NCBI RefSeq assembly: GCF_017377715.1
Contig: NZ_JAFVMF010000030.1
Span: 1-39,126 of the forward strand
Direction of reading: 5' to 3'
DNA length: 39,126 nt
From: Acetobacter sacchari
GTDB taxonomy: Bacteria; Pseudomonadota; Alphaproteobacteria; Acetobacterales; Acetobacteraceae
Shown: in pieces, positions 23,527 to 31,444 of the stretch
Layout of the letters: each line of letters begins with the position of its first letter
Numbering within the stretch: the first letter of the stretch is position 1
Program-made: the position numbers and the translations under genes
The notes under the pieces: model-generated
Database searches by the model: none
Told to the model about the DNA's origin: nothing
Seen by the model: only the letters and a program-made list of their open reading frames with translations

Positions 23527-25068
23527 TTACGCCTGAACCTTGTGCGACTTCGACTTTCCGTCGAGGCCAGCTTTGCGGGTGTTGGTAGCGGCCTCTTGCC
23601 CCGCCGCCTGCGCGGCCTGCGCCGCCTTGTCGGCGATCTGTGCCTGAACCAGCGCCCACTCTTTGGCCGCGTCGTCAGTGCCAACGGCCGCGCCATACAT
23701 CGCGCAAGCCGTCTCGTTGCTCATGATGTTGCCGTCAACGGCAGTCACGAGCGCCTGGGCAAGCTGGAGCAGTTCGGGGGGCGTCGGCGGGAACCATTGC
23801 GGCCACGTCAGCGAGATACCCGAAGGATCGATGTCCGAGACCTTCCTGCCCGCGATCAGCACGCCGTCAGTGACAGCCGATGACATCGCGCAGACCATCT
23901 CCAGCAGCGAGACAAGCGCCCCGTTGCCGTATGGATCGCGCAGACGCCCAGCGAACCATGTCAGCCCGAGACACATCATCTCCATCGCCCGGCCAGACTG
24001 CGCTGCACTCATGCGGTCTGCATCGGCGCGATTGCCGTGCATCTGCTCCAGCACGATATTGCGGAGCGTGCGGTAGAACTCGACGATGGTCGTTGCGGCG
24101 GTCCCGTTGATCTCTAGCAGCTTCACGTCGCCGCTGGCGATCTCGTAGGCTTGGGACGCACCGCCAGCGTAGGCGGCGACACCCTCTCCGCTTACGCTGG
24201 TGTCTACGCCACCCCCCTTATCTGGGTCATATTTAATGATGACCTTGGGATCGGCGCTGTATTTCAGACCGCGCCCGGACTGCGACAGCAGGTAATCGGC
24301 GGAGATCATGTTGTCGATCGCGCGCGTGAACGAACACGGACCGTCGATCTCGTCGCAGGCCTCAGTCATCAGGTTTCGCACCCAAATCATAGGCACGAAG
24401 CCAAGGCCGTGATTGGTCGACCGCTGATCGTCTTTCGCGGCGTCGACGTCATCCGACACGCGAACCGGCACGTAATACGTCGCGCTCTCATCGTCCCACT
24501 CGCGCTGGAACCAGAACATAACGCGCAAGTCTTCGTCCGCGATCTGGTACCCCTGCTCGCGAAGGTCGGAACCCTGCACCTGATAGCGCTCGGATACCTT
24601 CACCAGAGCACCAGTCGCCCGGTTCCAGGTAGGCGTCAGATACGGCGTGTCGAGCACGTTCACGCGCAGGCGGAAGTTCTGCACCTCAACGAGGATCGCC
24701 ACAGACCCGACAGACCCGCGTATCGTCGCGCGCTGCATGATCGTGCCAATGCCCGCATCACGCACGAAGTCCGTCAAAGCGTCCTGCGTCGCCGCGTTGT
24801 CAGCCTTGATCTTCGGAAAGTGCTTGTCGCCGAACAATAGCGACACAGCGTCCTCGATCACGGTCGTGATCATATGCGTGCGGATCGAAGGGCGTCGCTC
24901 GTCGAGTTTGATGTATTCACTCGCGCCGCTATATTCCTTCGAAAACGGGTTCGGAATGTCGTCGTAGAGCGTGCCGTCGAGAACGCGCAGCCGGGCGAGG
25001 ATTTCGCCGCAGCGTGCAGGCTGATCCTTCGGCGCGGGATACGTGCCTTTTAGCTGCAACCAGTCCAC
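23527..25068 (-). CDS. Portal protein
   Basis: A 513-residue protein between TerL and scaffold genes. Signs of the SPP1 gp6-like portal family include VRNLMTEACDEIDGPCSFTR, ADYLLSQSGRGLKYSADPKV and ILEQMHGNRADADRMSAAQS-like helical segments, and a helical Ala/Gln-rich C-terminus (AQIADKAAQAAQAAGQEA). It should form the dodecameric portal through which DNA is packaged. Confidence 0.8.
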   Translation of the reverse strand: MDWLQLKGTYPAPKDQPARCGEILARLRVLDGTLYDDIPNPFSKEYSGASEYIKLDERRPSIRTHMITTVIEDAVSLLFGDKHFPKIKADNAATQDALTDFVRDAGIGTIMQRATIRGSVGSVAILVEVQNFRLRVNVLDTPYLTPTWNRATGALVKVSERYQVQGSDLREQGYQIADEDLRVMFWFQREWDDESATYYVPVRVSDDVDAAKDDQRSTNHGLGFVPMIWVRNLMTEACDEIDGPCSFTRAIDNMISADYLLSQSGRGLKYSADPKVIIKYDPDKGGGVDTSVSGEGVAAYAGGASQAYEIASGDVKLLEINGTAATTIVEFYRTLRNIVLEQMHGNRADADRMSAAQSGRAMEMMCLGLTWFAGRLRDPYGNGALVSLLEMVCAMSSAVTDGVLIAGRKVSDIDPSGISLTWPQWFPPTPPELLQLAQALVTAVDGNIMSNETACAMYGAAVGTDDAAKEWALVQAQIADKAAQAAQAAGQEAATNTRKAGLDGKSKSHKVQA

Positions 25069-25071
25069 GCT

Positions 25072-26376
25072 TTACCTACTCATACCAAACGACGTCGGGC
25101 GAACGCGCGGTCTGATAACCGCCGTCCTGCCGAACATGTAATATCCAGTGGCGTCCACGATGTGATCGTAGCCGCTGCTCTTGTCGGGCTCGTTCGTGCC
25201 CTCTTTGTAGGTCTGCCGTTCGTAAGCCTCGATCGACTTGACGCATTTCGGCGACACGAACGCCGTCCGCGCGCCATCCGCTGCCTCGAACATGGCGTTG
25301 GTCTTGTTCAGCCGGTCGCGCACCAGCGGGTGAGACGACATCGCGATTACGGTGAAGCCGCGTGAGCGAAGGATGCCGATATCAGTGCGGCCCTGCGCCG
25401 ATGTGCGGTTCTGGGCGCCAGCCGGGTCAGGATAGACCTTGATGTGCGCCATTCCCTCAAGCCGGCCGTATCGACGTGCGATTTCATCCGACATTTCGTC
25501 CGTGTTGGACGTCGGGATGATGATCTCGTCGATCTGAAACAGCTTTCCGTCGCGCTCCTGCCAGACAGTCGCGCTCATCGGGTTGATGTTGAAGTCCATG
25601 CCGATATGCACGTCGAGCGATCGGTTATAAGCGCACTCAGCGACATTGCCCGCGCGGGAGAACGCGTAGATCACGCGGCCTGCGTAGGTTTCGAACGACG
25701 CCTCGTATTCCTGGCGGAACTGGCGAAGGTCCATGTCCCGCTTGGCGGCTTCGATTTCTTCGGGCGGGATGTTGCCGCCAGCCAGAGATGTGTAGAGGCG
25801 AGACCACCAGCCCGGTTCATGCTGCGGCCCAACCTGCCCCTTGAGGTATCCGTCGCGGAAGTGATTGAACCCCTTCGGCGTGCCTATGAACAACGCATGG
25901 CCGTGGGCGGTTGAGAGCATCGGCCGGACAGTCTCGGTCCATGCAGGCTCTTTCGCATCAGCCCACTCGTCACCAAGAAAGAACCAGAGGCCAGAGCCGC
26001 GCAGATTGTCATAATTGTCGAGGCCAACGATCCGCACGATATGGCCGGACTTGAACGTCAGGTTGCACTCGGACTCATTCGGCCTCTTCGCTAGCCATTT
26101 CTCAGGGAACGACCGCTTAAGCCGGTTCCACATGACCCGCTTGGCCTGCTTGAACGTCGGTGCGCCGTACCAAATTTCATTCTCCGGGCTGACGTTCTGA
26201 CGAACAGCCTCGCGCACAGCGCGGCGCATCTCTTCGCCGCCGAGGAACGTCTTACCGAAGCGTCGACCGCACACAGCGACACGGAAGCGGCAATCCGGGC
26301 GCCAGCCGTGTGAGTAGATGTCCCATTGAGGGTTCGTTAGTTGGGCACGTTCACCCGCCCTCAGAACTTTCGCCAC
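25072..26376 (-). CDS. Terminase large subunit
   Basis: A 434-residue packaging motor. The Walker A-like motif is CGRRFGKT (residues 36-43), Walker B is LWFFLGDEW (130-138), and the motor coupling segment GTPKGFNHF follows. The C-terminal nuclease domain begins with the strand IGMDFNINP (first acidic residue D of the RNase H-like site) and ends with DHIVDATGY. Overlaps the TerS gene by 26 bp. Confidence 0.92.
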   Translation of the reverse strand: MAKVLRAGERAQLTNPQWDIYSHGWRPDCRFRVAVCGRRFGKTFLGGEEMRRAVREAVRQNVSPENEIWYGAPTFKQAKRVMWNRLKRSFPEKWLAKRPNESECNLTFKSGHIVRIVGLDNYDNLRGSGLWFFLGDEWADAKEPAWTETVRPMLSTAHGHALFIGTPKGFNHFRDGYLKGQVGPQHEPGWWSRLYTSLAGGNIPPEEIEAAKRDMDLRQFRQEYEASFETYAGRVIYAFSRAGNVAECAYNRSLDVHIGMDFNINPMSATVWQERDGKLFQIDEIIIPTSNTDEMSDEIARRYGRLEGMAHIKVYPDPAGAQNRTSAQGRTDIGILRSRGFTVIAMSSHPLVRDRLNKTNAMFEAADGARTAFVSPKCVKSIEAYERQTYKEGTNEPDKSSGYDHIVDATGYYMFGRTAVIRPRVRPTSFGMSR

Positions 26377-26926
26377 GGTCTATCCGCTCCGGGTCGGGAT
26401 CACCCGCCATGTCATCGACCGCGCCATCGTCCTGCGGCGTGGGTTTGTCGTATCCAAGGATCTTCGAAATCTGTTGAAGTGCGGTCAGCTTACTGTGCTG
26501 CTTGACCTTGATGGTTCGGTCGCCGCTCTCGTTCGTGGTTTCGCTGATCTCGGAAATCGCGCGCCGGACGTCTTCCGACAGGTCGGCAGTAGCCTTGATC
26601 TCGACCCTCCTTGTCTCGCCATCTTCAACCACGTTCACCACGTCCGTCACGTCCGCGAAGCCGATGCGCGCCAGTTCGAGCAGCACCTTTTCCTTGTTGA
26701 TGGCGTAGCGATCCACGATGCGATCTGTTCGTTTCTTGGCGGCTCTCTGTGCGCGGCTGATGAGATGTACGATGTTAGCGTTCTTCAGCAGACGCGAACC
26801 ATTGGCTCTCGCCGTCGCATCAGGGCACGTTCGACTATAGGCAACGCGGTAGGCTTCCGCAGCATTTTCGCCATTGGACAAATAGACTTCGACGAACCGT
26901 CGCTGCTTCGGCGTCAGGTCCGCCAT
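26351..26926 (-). CDS. Terminase small subunit
   Basis: About 191 residues from ATG 26926 (a GTG at 26929 directly precedes it). LTPKQRRFVEVYLSNGENAAEAYRVAYS, given here as two pieces LTPKQRRFVEVYL and NAAEAYRVAYS, is the standard N-terminal DNA-binding helix-turn-helix of the terminase small subunit, followed by a central oligomerisation region and an acidic C-terminus. It should recognise the packaging site, which may lie in the 200-bp gap 26930-27124, where no gene is seen. Confidence 0.88.
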   Translation of the reverse strand: MADLTPKQRRFVEVYLSNGENAAEAYRVAYSRTCPDATARANGSRLLKNANIVHLISRAQRAAKKRTDRIVDRYAINKEKVLLELARIGFADVTDVVNVVEDGETRRVEIKATADLSEDVRRAISEISETTNESGDRTIKVKQHSKLTALQQISKILGYDKPTPQDDGAVDDMAGDPDPERIDRGESSEGG

Positions 26927-27124
26927 CACTCACATCGGCGCACCGATCTCCATCATTGTGAAACACTCCCCGCCTTACCGCTCTACGTTTAAGGCCGCGC
27001 GGTTTGCCCACTTCCACGCCACATGAGTGCGCACACTGGCGCTTCCGGGTCGGTCGTGGTTAGGGAGGTCGGGGTTTATAGGCTCCGTGTCAGAGCCCGA
27101 AAGGATGCAGCCCCCGAAACTGGA

Positions 27125-27286
27125 TTAGGTCGGATGATACAGCGGGACAGACCCATTATAGAGGAACTGCGCGACGTATTCAGCTCTCGTTATAACCGAT
27201 GCGATCCTCGAGAAATCCATGCCGACGAGGCTTTCCCCGCTCAGCACAATTTCAAGCGCGATCTTTCTGCACTCTTGGATATCCAT
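27125..27286 (-). CDS. Small protein, unknown
   Basis: A 53-residue protein from ATG 27286, chosen because GAGGGG lies 6 nt upstream (an in-frame ATG at 27292 sits too close to it). MDIQECRKIALEIVLSGESL at the start is helical. Follows the next small gene with a 10-bp gap, so both form part of one transcript. Confidence 0.6.
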   Translation of the reverse strand: MDIQECRKIALEIVLSGESLVGMDFSRIASVITRAEYVAQFLYNGSVPLYHPT

Positions 27287-27296
27287 ACTCATCCCC

Positions 27297-27476
27297 TCAA
27301 TGCGTCGTCTCAACGACCCGCTCGATACCCATTTCGTGCAACTCGTCGTCGCTGAGCGTTTGCGCCGCGCCTTCAAGCATCACGAACCCGGCGTTGAGCA
27401 GGGCTGCCCGTAGAGCCTCGAACGAAGAATCTTCGCCGATCATGACGACGGAGAACTGCGTCGGGCTGCGGAACAT
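27297..27476 (-). CDS. Small protein, unknown (59 residues)
   Basis: Starts MFRSPTQFSVVMIGEDSSFE and ends GIERVVETTH. The pattern of strand-helix-strand-helix and normal codon use support a real gene. It lies between two other small genes in the same direction; its stop directly precedes the Shine-Dalgarno of the next gene. Confidence 0.6.
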   Translation of the reverse strand: MFRSPTQFSVVMIGEDSSFEALRAALLNAGFVMLEGAAQTLSDDELHEMGIERVVETTH

Positions 27477-27498
27477 GGGCCGTCTCGTTTTTTGGTGT

Positions 27499-27612
27499 TC
27501 AGTGGCCGGTGATGGCGCGGATTATGTCCGCGACATCCAGCCCATGCACAGCGTAGAACGCCGCGACCAGCACGACCGACGAAAGCAACGCCACATATCG
27601 CCACGCGGACAT
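27499..27612 (-). CDS. Tiny membrane protein
   Basis: 37 residues from ATG 27612 (MSAWRYVALLSSVVLVAAFY), one transmembrane helix. A TTG at 27660 with GGACAGG upstream would give 53 residues (adds MVDISGIARVVQALNA), which also looks like coding sequence. The frame begins after the strong hairpin at 27693-27727. Function unknown. Confidence 0.5.
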   Translation of the reverse strand: MSAWRYVALLSSVVLVAAFYAVHGLDVADIIRAITGH

Positions 27613-27692
27613 TGCGTTCAGAGCTTGTACCACGCGCGCGATCCCGCTAATATCGACCAAGGTTCGTGCCTGTCCTGCCCAGGTATGAATCA

Positions 27693-27727
27693 GAAACCCC
27701 GGTGAGCGCCAACTCAGCCGGGGTTTC
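27693..27727. terminator. Strong hairpin, likely bidirectional terminator
   Basis: GAAACCCCGG (27693-27702) pairs perfectly with CCGGGGTTTC (27718-27727); TGAG/CTCA extends the stem. It ends the integrase operon on the minus strand. Confidence 0.6.
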
Positions 27728-27755
27728 GCTATTTCGTCTCGGCGTCTGGCGGCGC

Positions 27756-28091
27756 CTAAACCGCAGCCCGTCGCCGCTCGTTGTTAGCCTCGAACCGCTG
27801 CGCCTCAGCCTCAAGCTCGCAACCCGCGAGAATAGCCGCCATCGCGCTATGGCCGAGTTCGCCGACCAGCGTGCCGTGGACCGAGATCGGCCGGATCACG
27901 CATCGAAACCGGCTGTCCGGATGAAGCCCAGACGTTACGTGCTGCATCAGGCCCAGCGTGATATCGGCGCGGTGTCGCGTCTCATCCGATGGTGGCATGA
28001 CAAAAACGAACATGGGCCGCTTGTCGTCGTAACCGACGCAGACCGCGTGCCCGCGTTTGAATTGCAGGACGTTGCCGCAGTTCGGTTTCAT
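27756..28091 (-). CDS. Protein co-transcribed with the integrase, unknown
   Basis: A 111-residue protein starting 8 bp after the integrase stop. MKPNCGNVLQFKRGHAVCVG start, then a beta-rich section and a helical C-terminus (AMAAILAGCELEAEAQRFEA). Not a recognised excisionase (too long, no winged helix seen). Role unknown. Confidence 0.65.
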   Translation of the reverse strand: MKPNCGNVLQFKRGHAVCVGYDDKRPMFVFVMPPSDETRHRADITLGLMQHVTSGLHPDSRFRCVIRPISVHGTLVGELGHSAMAAILAGCELEAEAQRFEANNERRRAAV

Positions 28092-28099
28092 ACGCCGGG

Positions 28100-28933
28100 T
28101 CAGCCCTTGAGATAATTCGACGCCCCAACGCCGTCTTGCGCGTGGGCGTAACCGCCGGTCGTCGCGACCGATGAATGTCCAAGCTGCCGCTGCACCACAT
28201 GGAGCGCGGCCCCGTTGTCGAGGGCGTGCGAGGCGCAGCAGTGCCGGAGCCAGTGAGGCGTTACTCGCGTCGTGATCCCTGCTCGTTTTGCTGCGGCCGC
28301 CACGAGGCGGCGGATCGCGTCAACGCTGATCGCTCGGCCATCCTGCCCGAGTAGGAGTGGCGCATCGGGCGTCTTGTCGAGCCGGATGCTTTCGAGGTCG
28401 GCCAGCAGCGTGAGTGGGATCGAAAACGTCCGCAGCTTGCTGCCCTTGCCGAACACCGACAGGTTTGCGTGCGTCTTCTTTCGAGCCACGTCTCGCCATT
28501 TGGCGTCGGCAGCTTCCGAGACGCGAACGCCCGCCACGTAAAGGAACCGGAGCGCTACACGCTTCCGGTCGTTTTTCTCCGCCTCGATCATCCGCAGCAC
28601 ATCGGCCTCGGAGATGATCCGCTCGGCCATGTCGCTGCGAAGCTTGTCCGGCTTCACGGCCAGCGCCGGGTTCTTCTCGAGCAGTTCGTTCTCGACGCCG
28701 AAGCGGTAGAGCGACTTGATCGCTGCCAGCCTTCGGTTGCGGGATGCCGACGCTCCGGTTAGGGACGCGAACCAAGTCTGCACGTCCTGAAGCCGGACGT
28801 CGGCCAGCGGCATCGCGACCGAGCTGAGGAAATTTTCCGCGTCCTTGCGATAGACCGAGACGGTCTTTTTCGCTCTTCCCACCAACCACATTTTGACGAG
28901 CATTTTGTCGCCAGAGGTCGGGAGGTTTTCCAT
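28100..28933 (-). CDS. Tyrosine recombinase / phage integrase
   Basis: A 277-residue protein of Xer-like size. The N-terminal SAM-like core-binding domain covers about 1-95. The catalytic residues are visible: R137 in GVRVSEA, H227 and R230 in HWLRH, H253 in LGHSS, and the nucleophile Y262 in TTGGYAH; a Lys of the beta hairpin lies at 163 or 166 (GKGSK). The gene lies in the interior of the window between regulatory genes and terminase, with repeat motifs upstream. Confidence 0.92.
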   Translation of the reverse strand: MENLPTSGDKMLVKMWLVGRAKKTVSVYRKDAENFLSSVAMPLADVRLQDVQTWFASLTGASASRNRRLAAIKSLYRFGVENELLEKNPALAVKPDKLRSDMAERIISEADVLRMIEAEKNDRKRVALRFLYVAGVRVSEAADAKWRDVARKKTHANLSVFGKGSKLRTFSIPLTLLADLESIRLDKTPDAPLLLGQDGRAISVDAIRRLVAAAAKRAGITTRVTPHWLRHCCASHALDNGAALHVVQRQLGHSSVATTGGYAHAQDGVGASNYLKG

Positions 28934-28948
28934 CGATCATTTTTCTCG

Positions 28949-28991
28949 AAAACCGCCAGAGGTCAGGAATCCCTAGAGCGACTGCGGTTTT
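28949..28991. repeat. 8-bp inverted repeat upstream of integrase
   Basis: AAAACCGC (28949-28956) and GCGGTTTT (28984-28991) flank 27 bp. It may be part of the attachment region or a hairpin in the integrase leader; the spacing is too wide for a core-type crossover site. Confidence 0.3.
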
Positions 28992-29004
28992 TGCTCAAAC
29001 ACCC

Positions 29005-29110
29005 CCGCAAGATAAGAAGTGTTATCTTGCGGATATCGGCCTGATTTCTTTGTTATCCAGCGGATTCGTCCATGCACCCCGCCAGATAACTTTTAGTTAT
29101 TCTTGCGGAT
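29005..29110. repeat. Cluster of five GTTATC(T/C)nGCGG motifs
   Basis: CCGCAAGATAA (29005-29015, inverted), GTTATCTTGCGGAT (29021-29034), GTTATCCAGCGGAT (29052-29065), CCCCGCCAGATAAC (29077-29090, inverted) and GTTATTCTTGCGGAT (29096-29110). The first two face each other as a palindrome. Sits about 70-180 bp upstream of the integrase gene: candidate integrase arm-type sites or regulator sites. No gene is seen in 28934-29230. Confidence 0.6.
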
Positions 29111-29152
29111 TTCACACCCACCAAACCGGCCGTTCACCAGCCATCCGGGCAC

Positions 29153-29176
29153 AAAAAAGGCGACCCGAAGATCGCC
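29153..29176 (-). terminator. Terminator of the small-gene regulatory operon
   Basis: On the minus strand GGCGA and TCGCC enclose TCTTCGGG and are followed by TTTTTT. It lies 55 bp after the stop of the gene at 29231-29881. Confidence 0.7.
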
Positions 29177-29230
29177 CGCGCGCACGTAACCGCATGTTGA
29201 TAAATTCATGTCACATTTTCGTACGGTTTG

Positions 29231-29881
29231 TCAAACCCTTTCGACACACCTTTCTTCGGCGCGCTTCAGCACCGTGTCCCGGTTGAGGTAGCACACATCG
29301 AATGCCGACCGGTTGGCCGGGCTGTATATGTCCTCCAACTGCGTCAGAACCAGAACACACATCGCCTTGACGAGCCGGGCGCCGTTGTAGCTGTGCGACA
29401 CCTTCGGCAGCAGCGTTCGTGCCGCATCGCAGAACGTCACATTATCAGCGAGCAGGAAGACCAGCAGGTTCTCGCCCGGCTTACGGATCTTGTCCCGCAC
29501 GACGCCGACGCGGCACCCGGCCCGGCCACGCATGATCCCCCAGGAGATTGCGTCGTGCGAATACCCAGCCTCGCGTTCAGCCGCGATGCGCGCAAGTTTC
29601 TCATCGTGCGCCGACCATGCCGCCTCGTCAGCAAGGAACAGATCCTCGTCGAGCTTGCTTTCGAAGTGACCAACGGTCGAGAGCACATAGTCGCGATACC
29701 AACGCTCAGCCGCATTGACGTGCTGGCTCTCGATCTCCCCAGATTTCAGGAGAGAATTGAGCCCACGCCACCGACGACGCGTTTGAACGCCGCCCTGTGC
29801 GCTTTCCAAATCCCCCTTCGCCACCCTCTCCGGCGTCGGCCCGTTATCAACTGCGCGGTTAATTATGATGCGGCGGGTCAT
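29231..29881 (-). CDS. Unknown phage protein (possibly DUF6456-like)
   Basis: 216 residues from ATG 29881, in an ATGA overlap with the upstream gene. A conserved-looking segment IESQHVNAAERWYRDYVLS and a C-terminal helical part (LLPKVSHSYNGARLVKAMCV, LVLTQLEDIY) recall the DUF6456 proteins of alphaproteobacteria, but the match is weak. It closes the operon and could be a late regulator by position. Function not known. Confidence 0.6.
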   Translation of the reverse strand: MTRRIIINRAVDNGPTPERVAKGDLESAQGGVQTRRRWRGLNSLLKSGEIESQHVNAAERWYRDYVLSTVGHFESKLDEDLFLADEAAWSAHDEKLARIAAEREAGYSHDAISWGIMRGRAGCRVGVVRDKIRKPGENLLVFLLADNVTFCDAARTLLPKVSHSYNGARLVKAMCVLVLTQLEDIYSPANRSAFDVCYLNRDTVLKRAEERCVERV

Positions 29882-30147
29882 GGGGCGGTCTCCGTGAGAA
29901 CCCAAGCGTCATTGTTCAGTCCACGTCCGGCGAATGACGGCTCCTCGCACTTCATTCCAAACCGCGACGCGAGCGCGGGAAAGTCCACCCAGCAAAAGCA
30001 CTCGCATTCCTCAAGCGGATCGCGCGCCTCATCGCAGTTCAGCGGCAGATCAGTCACGCCCATGGAAAATTCCGCAGCGAGTTGGCCGCAGTTTATGACC
30101 GCCTTGGGTTTCGCGTCGGCGCGGACGATGTAGCAATCATAACACAT
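29878..30147 (-). CDS. Cys-rich small protein, unknown
   Basis: An 89-residue protein with an N-terminal CYDCY pair, a central C at NCDEAR and a CECFCW motif (eight Cys in all), which suggests metal binding. MCYDCYIVRADAKPKA start. Overlaps the next gene by 4 bp. No family recognised. Confidence 0.65.
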   Translation of the reverse strand: MCYDCYIVRADAKPKAVINCGQLAAEFSMGVTDLPLNCDEARDPLEECECFCWVDFPALASRFGMKCEEPSFAGRGLNNDAWVLTETAP

Positions 30148-30158
30148 GGAGACCCCGC

Positions 30159-30178
30159 TGATTATTCCGAGATAATCA
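30159..30178. promoter_or_regulatory. 20-bp inverted repeat before the Cys-rich gene
   Basis: TGATTAT (30159-30165) and ATAATCA (30172-30178) flank 6 bp. AT-rich dyad just upstream of the gene at 30147; a possible regulator site. Confidence 0.35.
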
Positions 30179-30243
30179 AATCATAGTACCGTGCATATTT
30201 CACGATAGCAGAACGCGGCGCGGAGTACTAGGAGTTACGTCCG

Positions 30244-30396
30244 CTAGTCTCGAAGCACGTCAACCACCATGAAAGCAAGCAAGCATATACCCAACACCGA
30301 GGCGACGATGTTGAGAGCCAAAAGCATCCTGAGCGGCGCCAGTGCTGCGTGCCCTCCAAAAGGGCGCGACAGGAAGATTGTGTGATACACGATCAC
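30244..30396 (-). CDS. Tiny membrane protein (50 residues)
   Basis: GTG start at 30396 in a 4-bp GTGA overlap with the stop of the upstream gene. One or two hydrophobic helices (ALNIVASVLGICLLAFMVV). Function unknown; could be a holin-like or regulatory membrane peptide. Confidence 0.6.
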   Translation of the reverse strand: MIVYHTIFLSRPFGGHAALAPLRMLLALNIVASVLGICLLAFMVVDVLRD

Positions 30397-30824
30397 TCGC
30401 CCTGGCTGCCGCCCAACACCAACCCATCCGGCGCAACGAGAGGCCCAACGTAACGATACCCGCGATACGTCGCTTCCTTATGCCTCATCTGCACGTATTC
30501 CATGCCGTCGTAATCAGTCGCTGTGAAATCTTTAGGGTGCGCCGATACCCAGCCGGGCAACCTAGGTGAATCCCACCTGTCGCCATACATGCTGAACATC
30601 CACAAAGATGCCTCGTTACCCTTCGCCAGCCAGTGCCGCGTATATAGCGCCACCTCGGCCATCAACGGCTCGCACGCATCCACTTCGGCACGGATGCGCT
30701 CTTGCTCTATTAGGCTCGCCTTATAAGTCTCTTCGTCGTGCGCAATCTGCTCCGGCGAACGAAAATCGCAGAAACCAGACGCCGAGATGCTCTGGCTCGA
30801 CATGCCCTCAAAATCCTCCGTCAT
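30393..30824 (-). CDS. Hypothetical protein
   Basis: 143 residues from ATG 30824 (GAGAGGGG 6 nt upstream). Acidic N-terminal half (SPEQIAHDEETYKASLIEQE, helical) and an aromatic C-terminal half (LWMFSMYGDRWDSPRLPGWV, then EYVQMRHKEATYRGYRYVGP). No family recognised. Coupled to a tiny membrane protein gene downstream. Confidence 0.68.
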   Translation of the reverse strand: MTEDFEGMSSQSISASGFCDFRSPEQIAHDEETYKASLIEQERIRAEVDACEPLMAEVALYTRHWLAKGNEASLWMFSMYGDRWDSPRLPGWVSAHPKDFTATDYDGMEYVQMRHKEATYRGYRYVGPLVAPDGLVLGGSQGE

Positions 30825-30885
30825 CAAACACCCCTCTCCACTCTCCGCATTCCCCGCCTGTCGCTTAGGGCTAAAGACGACCGAA

Positions 30886-31008
30886 TCAAACCGCGTTCAC
30901 CCCAACCAAAAAGGCCCCAACCAACATCCATCCTCCCGCTACCGGGTGACCGATCCTGAGCAAATAAACTCCTGCCACGAGAAAGGACGCTACAATTAGA
31001 AAAGACAT
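30886..31008 (-). CDS. Tiny two-pass membrane protein (40 residues)
   Basis: ATG 31008 with a perfect GGAGG 5 nt upstream. Two hydrophobic segments (MSFLIVASFLVAGVYLL and GGWMLVGAFLVGVNAV) separated by a short basic turn. Function unknown. Confidence 0.65.
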   Translation of the reverse strand: MSFLIVASFLVAGVYLLRIGHPVAGGWMLVGAFLVGVNAV

Positions 31009-31040
31009 CTCACCCTCCATGCGCGGCCCAATGTAACGAA

Positions 31041-31109
31041 CTATTTCGTTATGACAATCTCACGCTTCGTCGCGAGGATCGTGCGGATGTGGCGCGGGAG
31101 ACGGGTCAT
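31041..31109 (-). CDS. Very small coupled frame (22 residues), uncertain
   Basis: ATG at 31109 overlaps the stop of the upstream gene (ATGA). Basic peptide starting MTRLPRHIRTIL. A small hairpin (TAACGAA/TTCGTTA) covers its stop. Might be a leader peptide or chance. Confidence 0.3.
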   Translation of the reverse strand: MTRLPRHIRTILATKREIVITK

Positions 31110-31444
31110 AGGGCGGTCACCCTCTCAAAGCGTCCGGTTGAAGGATTGCGGGTCATGTAGCGCCCGGATGCTATGGAAGACCGCAACGCATCACGCTCTT
31201 TCTTGGCTACGGCGGATTCTTCAGCAAGTTCCAGAACACGATCAACGGTGCTCTCCAACTCCCGGTATAACTCCCGGCGACGGCAGACGGCCTTATCCCG
31301 ATCGGCGGTAACGGTGTCTATCTTCCATTGCAGGCCAGCCTGCTCGATCGTCAGCGATCCTATCTCCTGCTTCAGCCGCCTAATCTCCCTCCACGGCCAC
31401 ACGTTCGCGTCGCGCCATGTGCGTAGGCGGCGGATCACGCTCAC
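31106..31444 (-). CDS. Coiled-coil protein, unknown
   Basis: 112 residues from GTG 31444, set by a GTGA overlap with the upstream small membrane gene (the frame is open further, but that part overlaps it). Central coiled coil (IRRLKQEIGSLTIEQAGLQ, RDKAVCRRRELYRELES) and a basic C-terminus (RYMTRNPSTGRFERV). With the membrane protein before it the pair recalls holin/Rz-type organisation, but no signal anchor is present. Confidence 0.6.
   Translation of the reverse strand: MSVIRRLRTWRDANVWPWREIRRLKQEIGSLTIEQAGLQWKIDTVTADRDKAVCRRRELYRELESTVDRVLELAEESAVAKKERDALRSSIASGRYMTRNPSTGRFERVTAL

Noticed and set aside
26930..27124. tRNA or other RNA gene in the gap before terS
   Set aside because: No cloverleaf or CCA-like end could be built by eye; nothing supported apart from a possible packaging site.
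28949..28991. Inverted repeat AAAACCGC/GCGGTTTT as integrase core site
   Set aside because: The 27-bp distance between arms is too long for a tyrosine-recombinase crossover region; kept only as a repeat.
6139..29234. 15-bp sequence CGTACGGTTTGTCAA present at 6139-6153 and 29220-29234, considered as att-like direct repeat
   Set aside because: One 15-mer match is expected by chance in a window of this size, and the second copy overlaps the end of a gene. No other sign of a junction is seen.
29228..30133. 301-codon plus-strand frame
   Set aside because: Antisense to two coupled minus-strand genes with good starts; Arg/Pro/His-rich shadow sequence.
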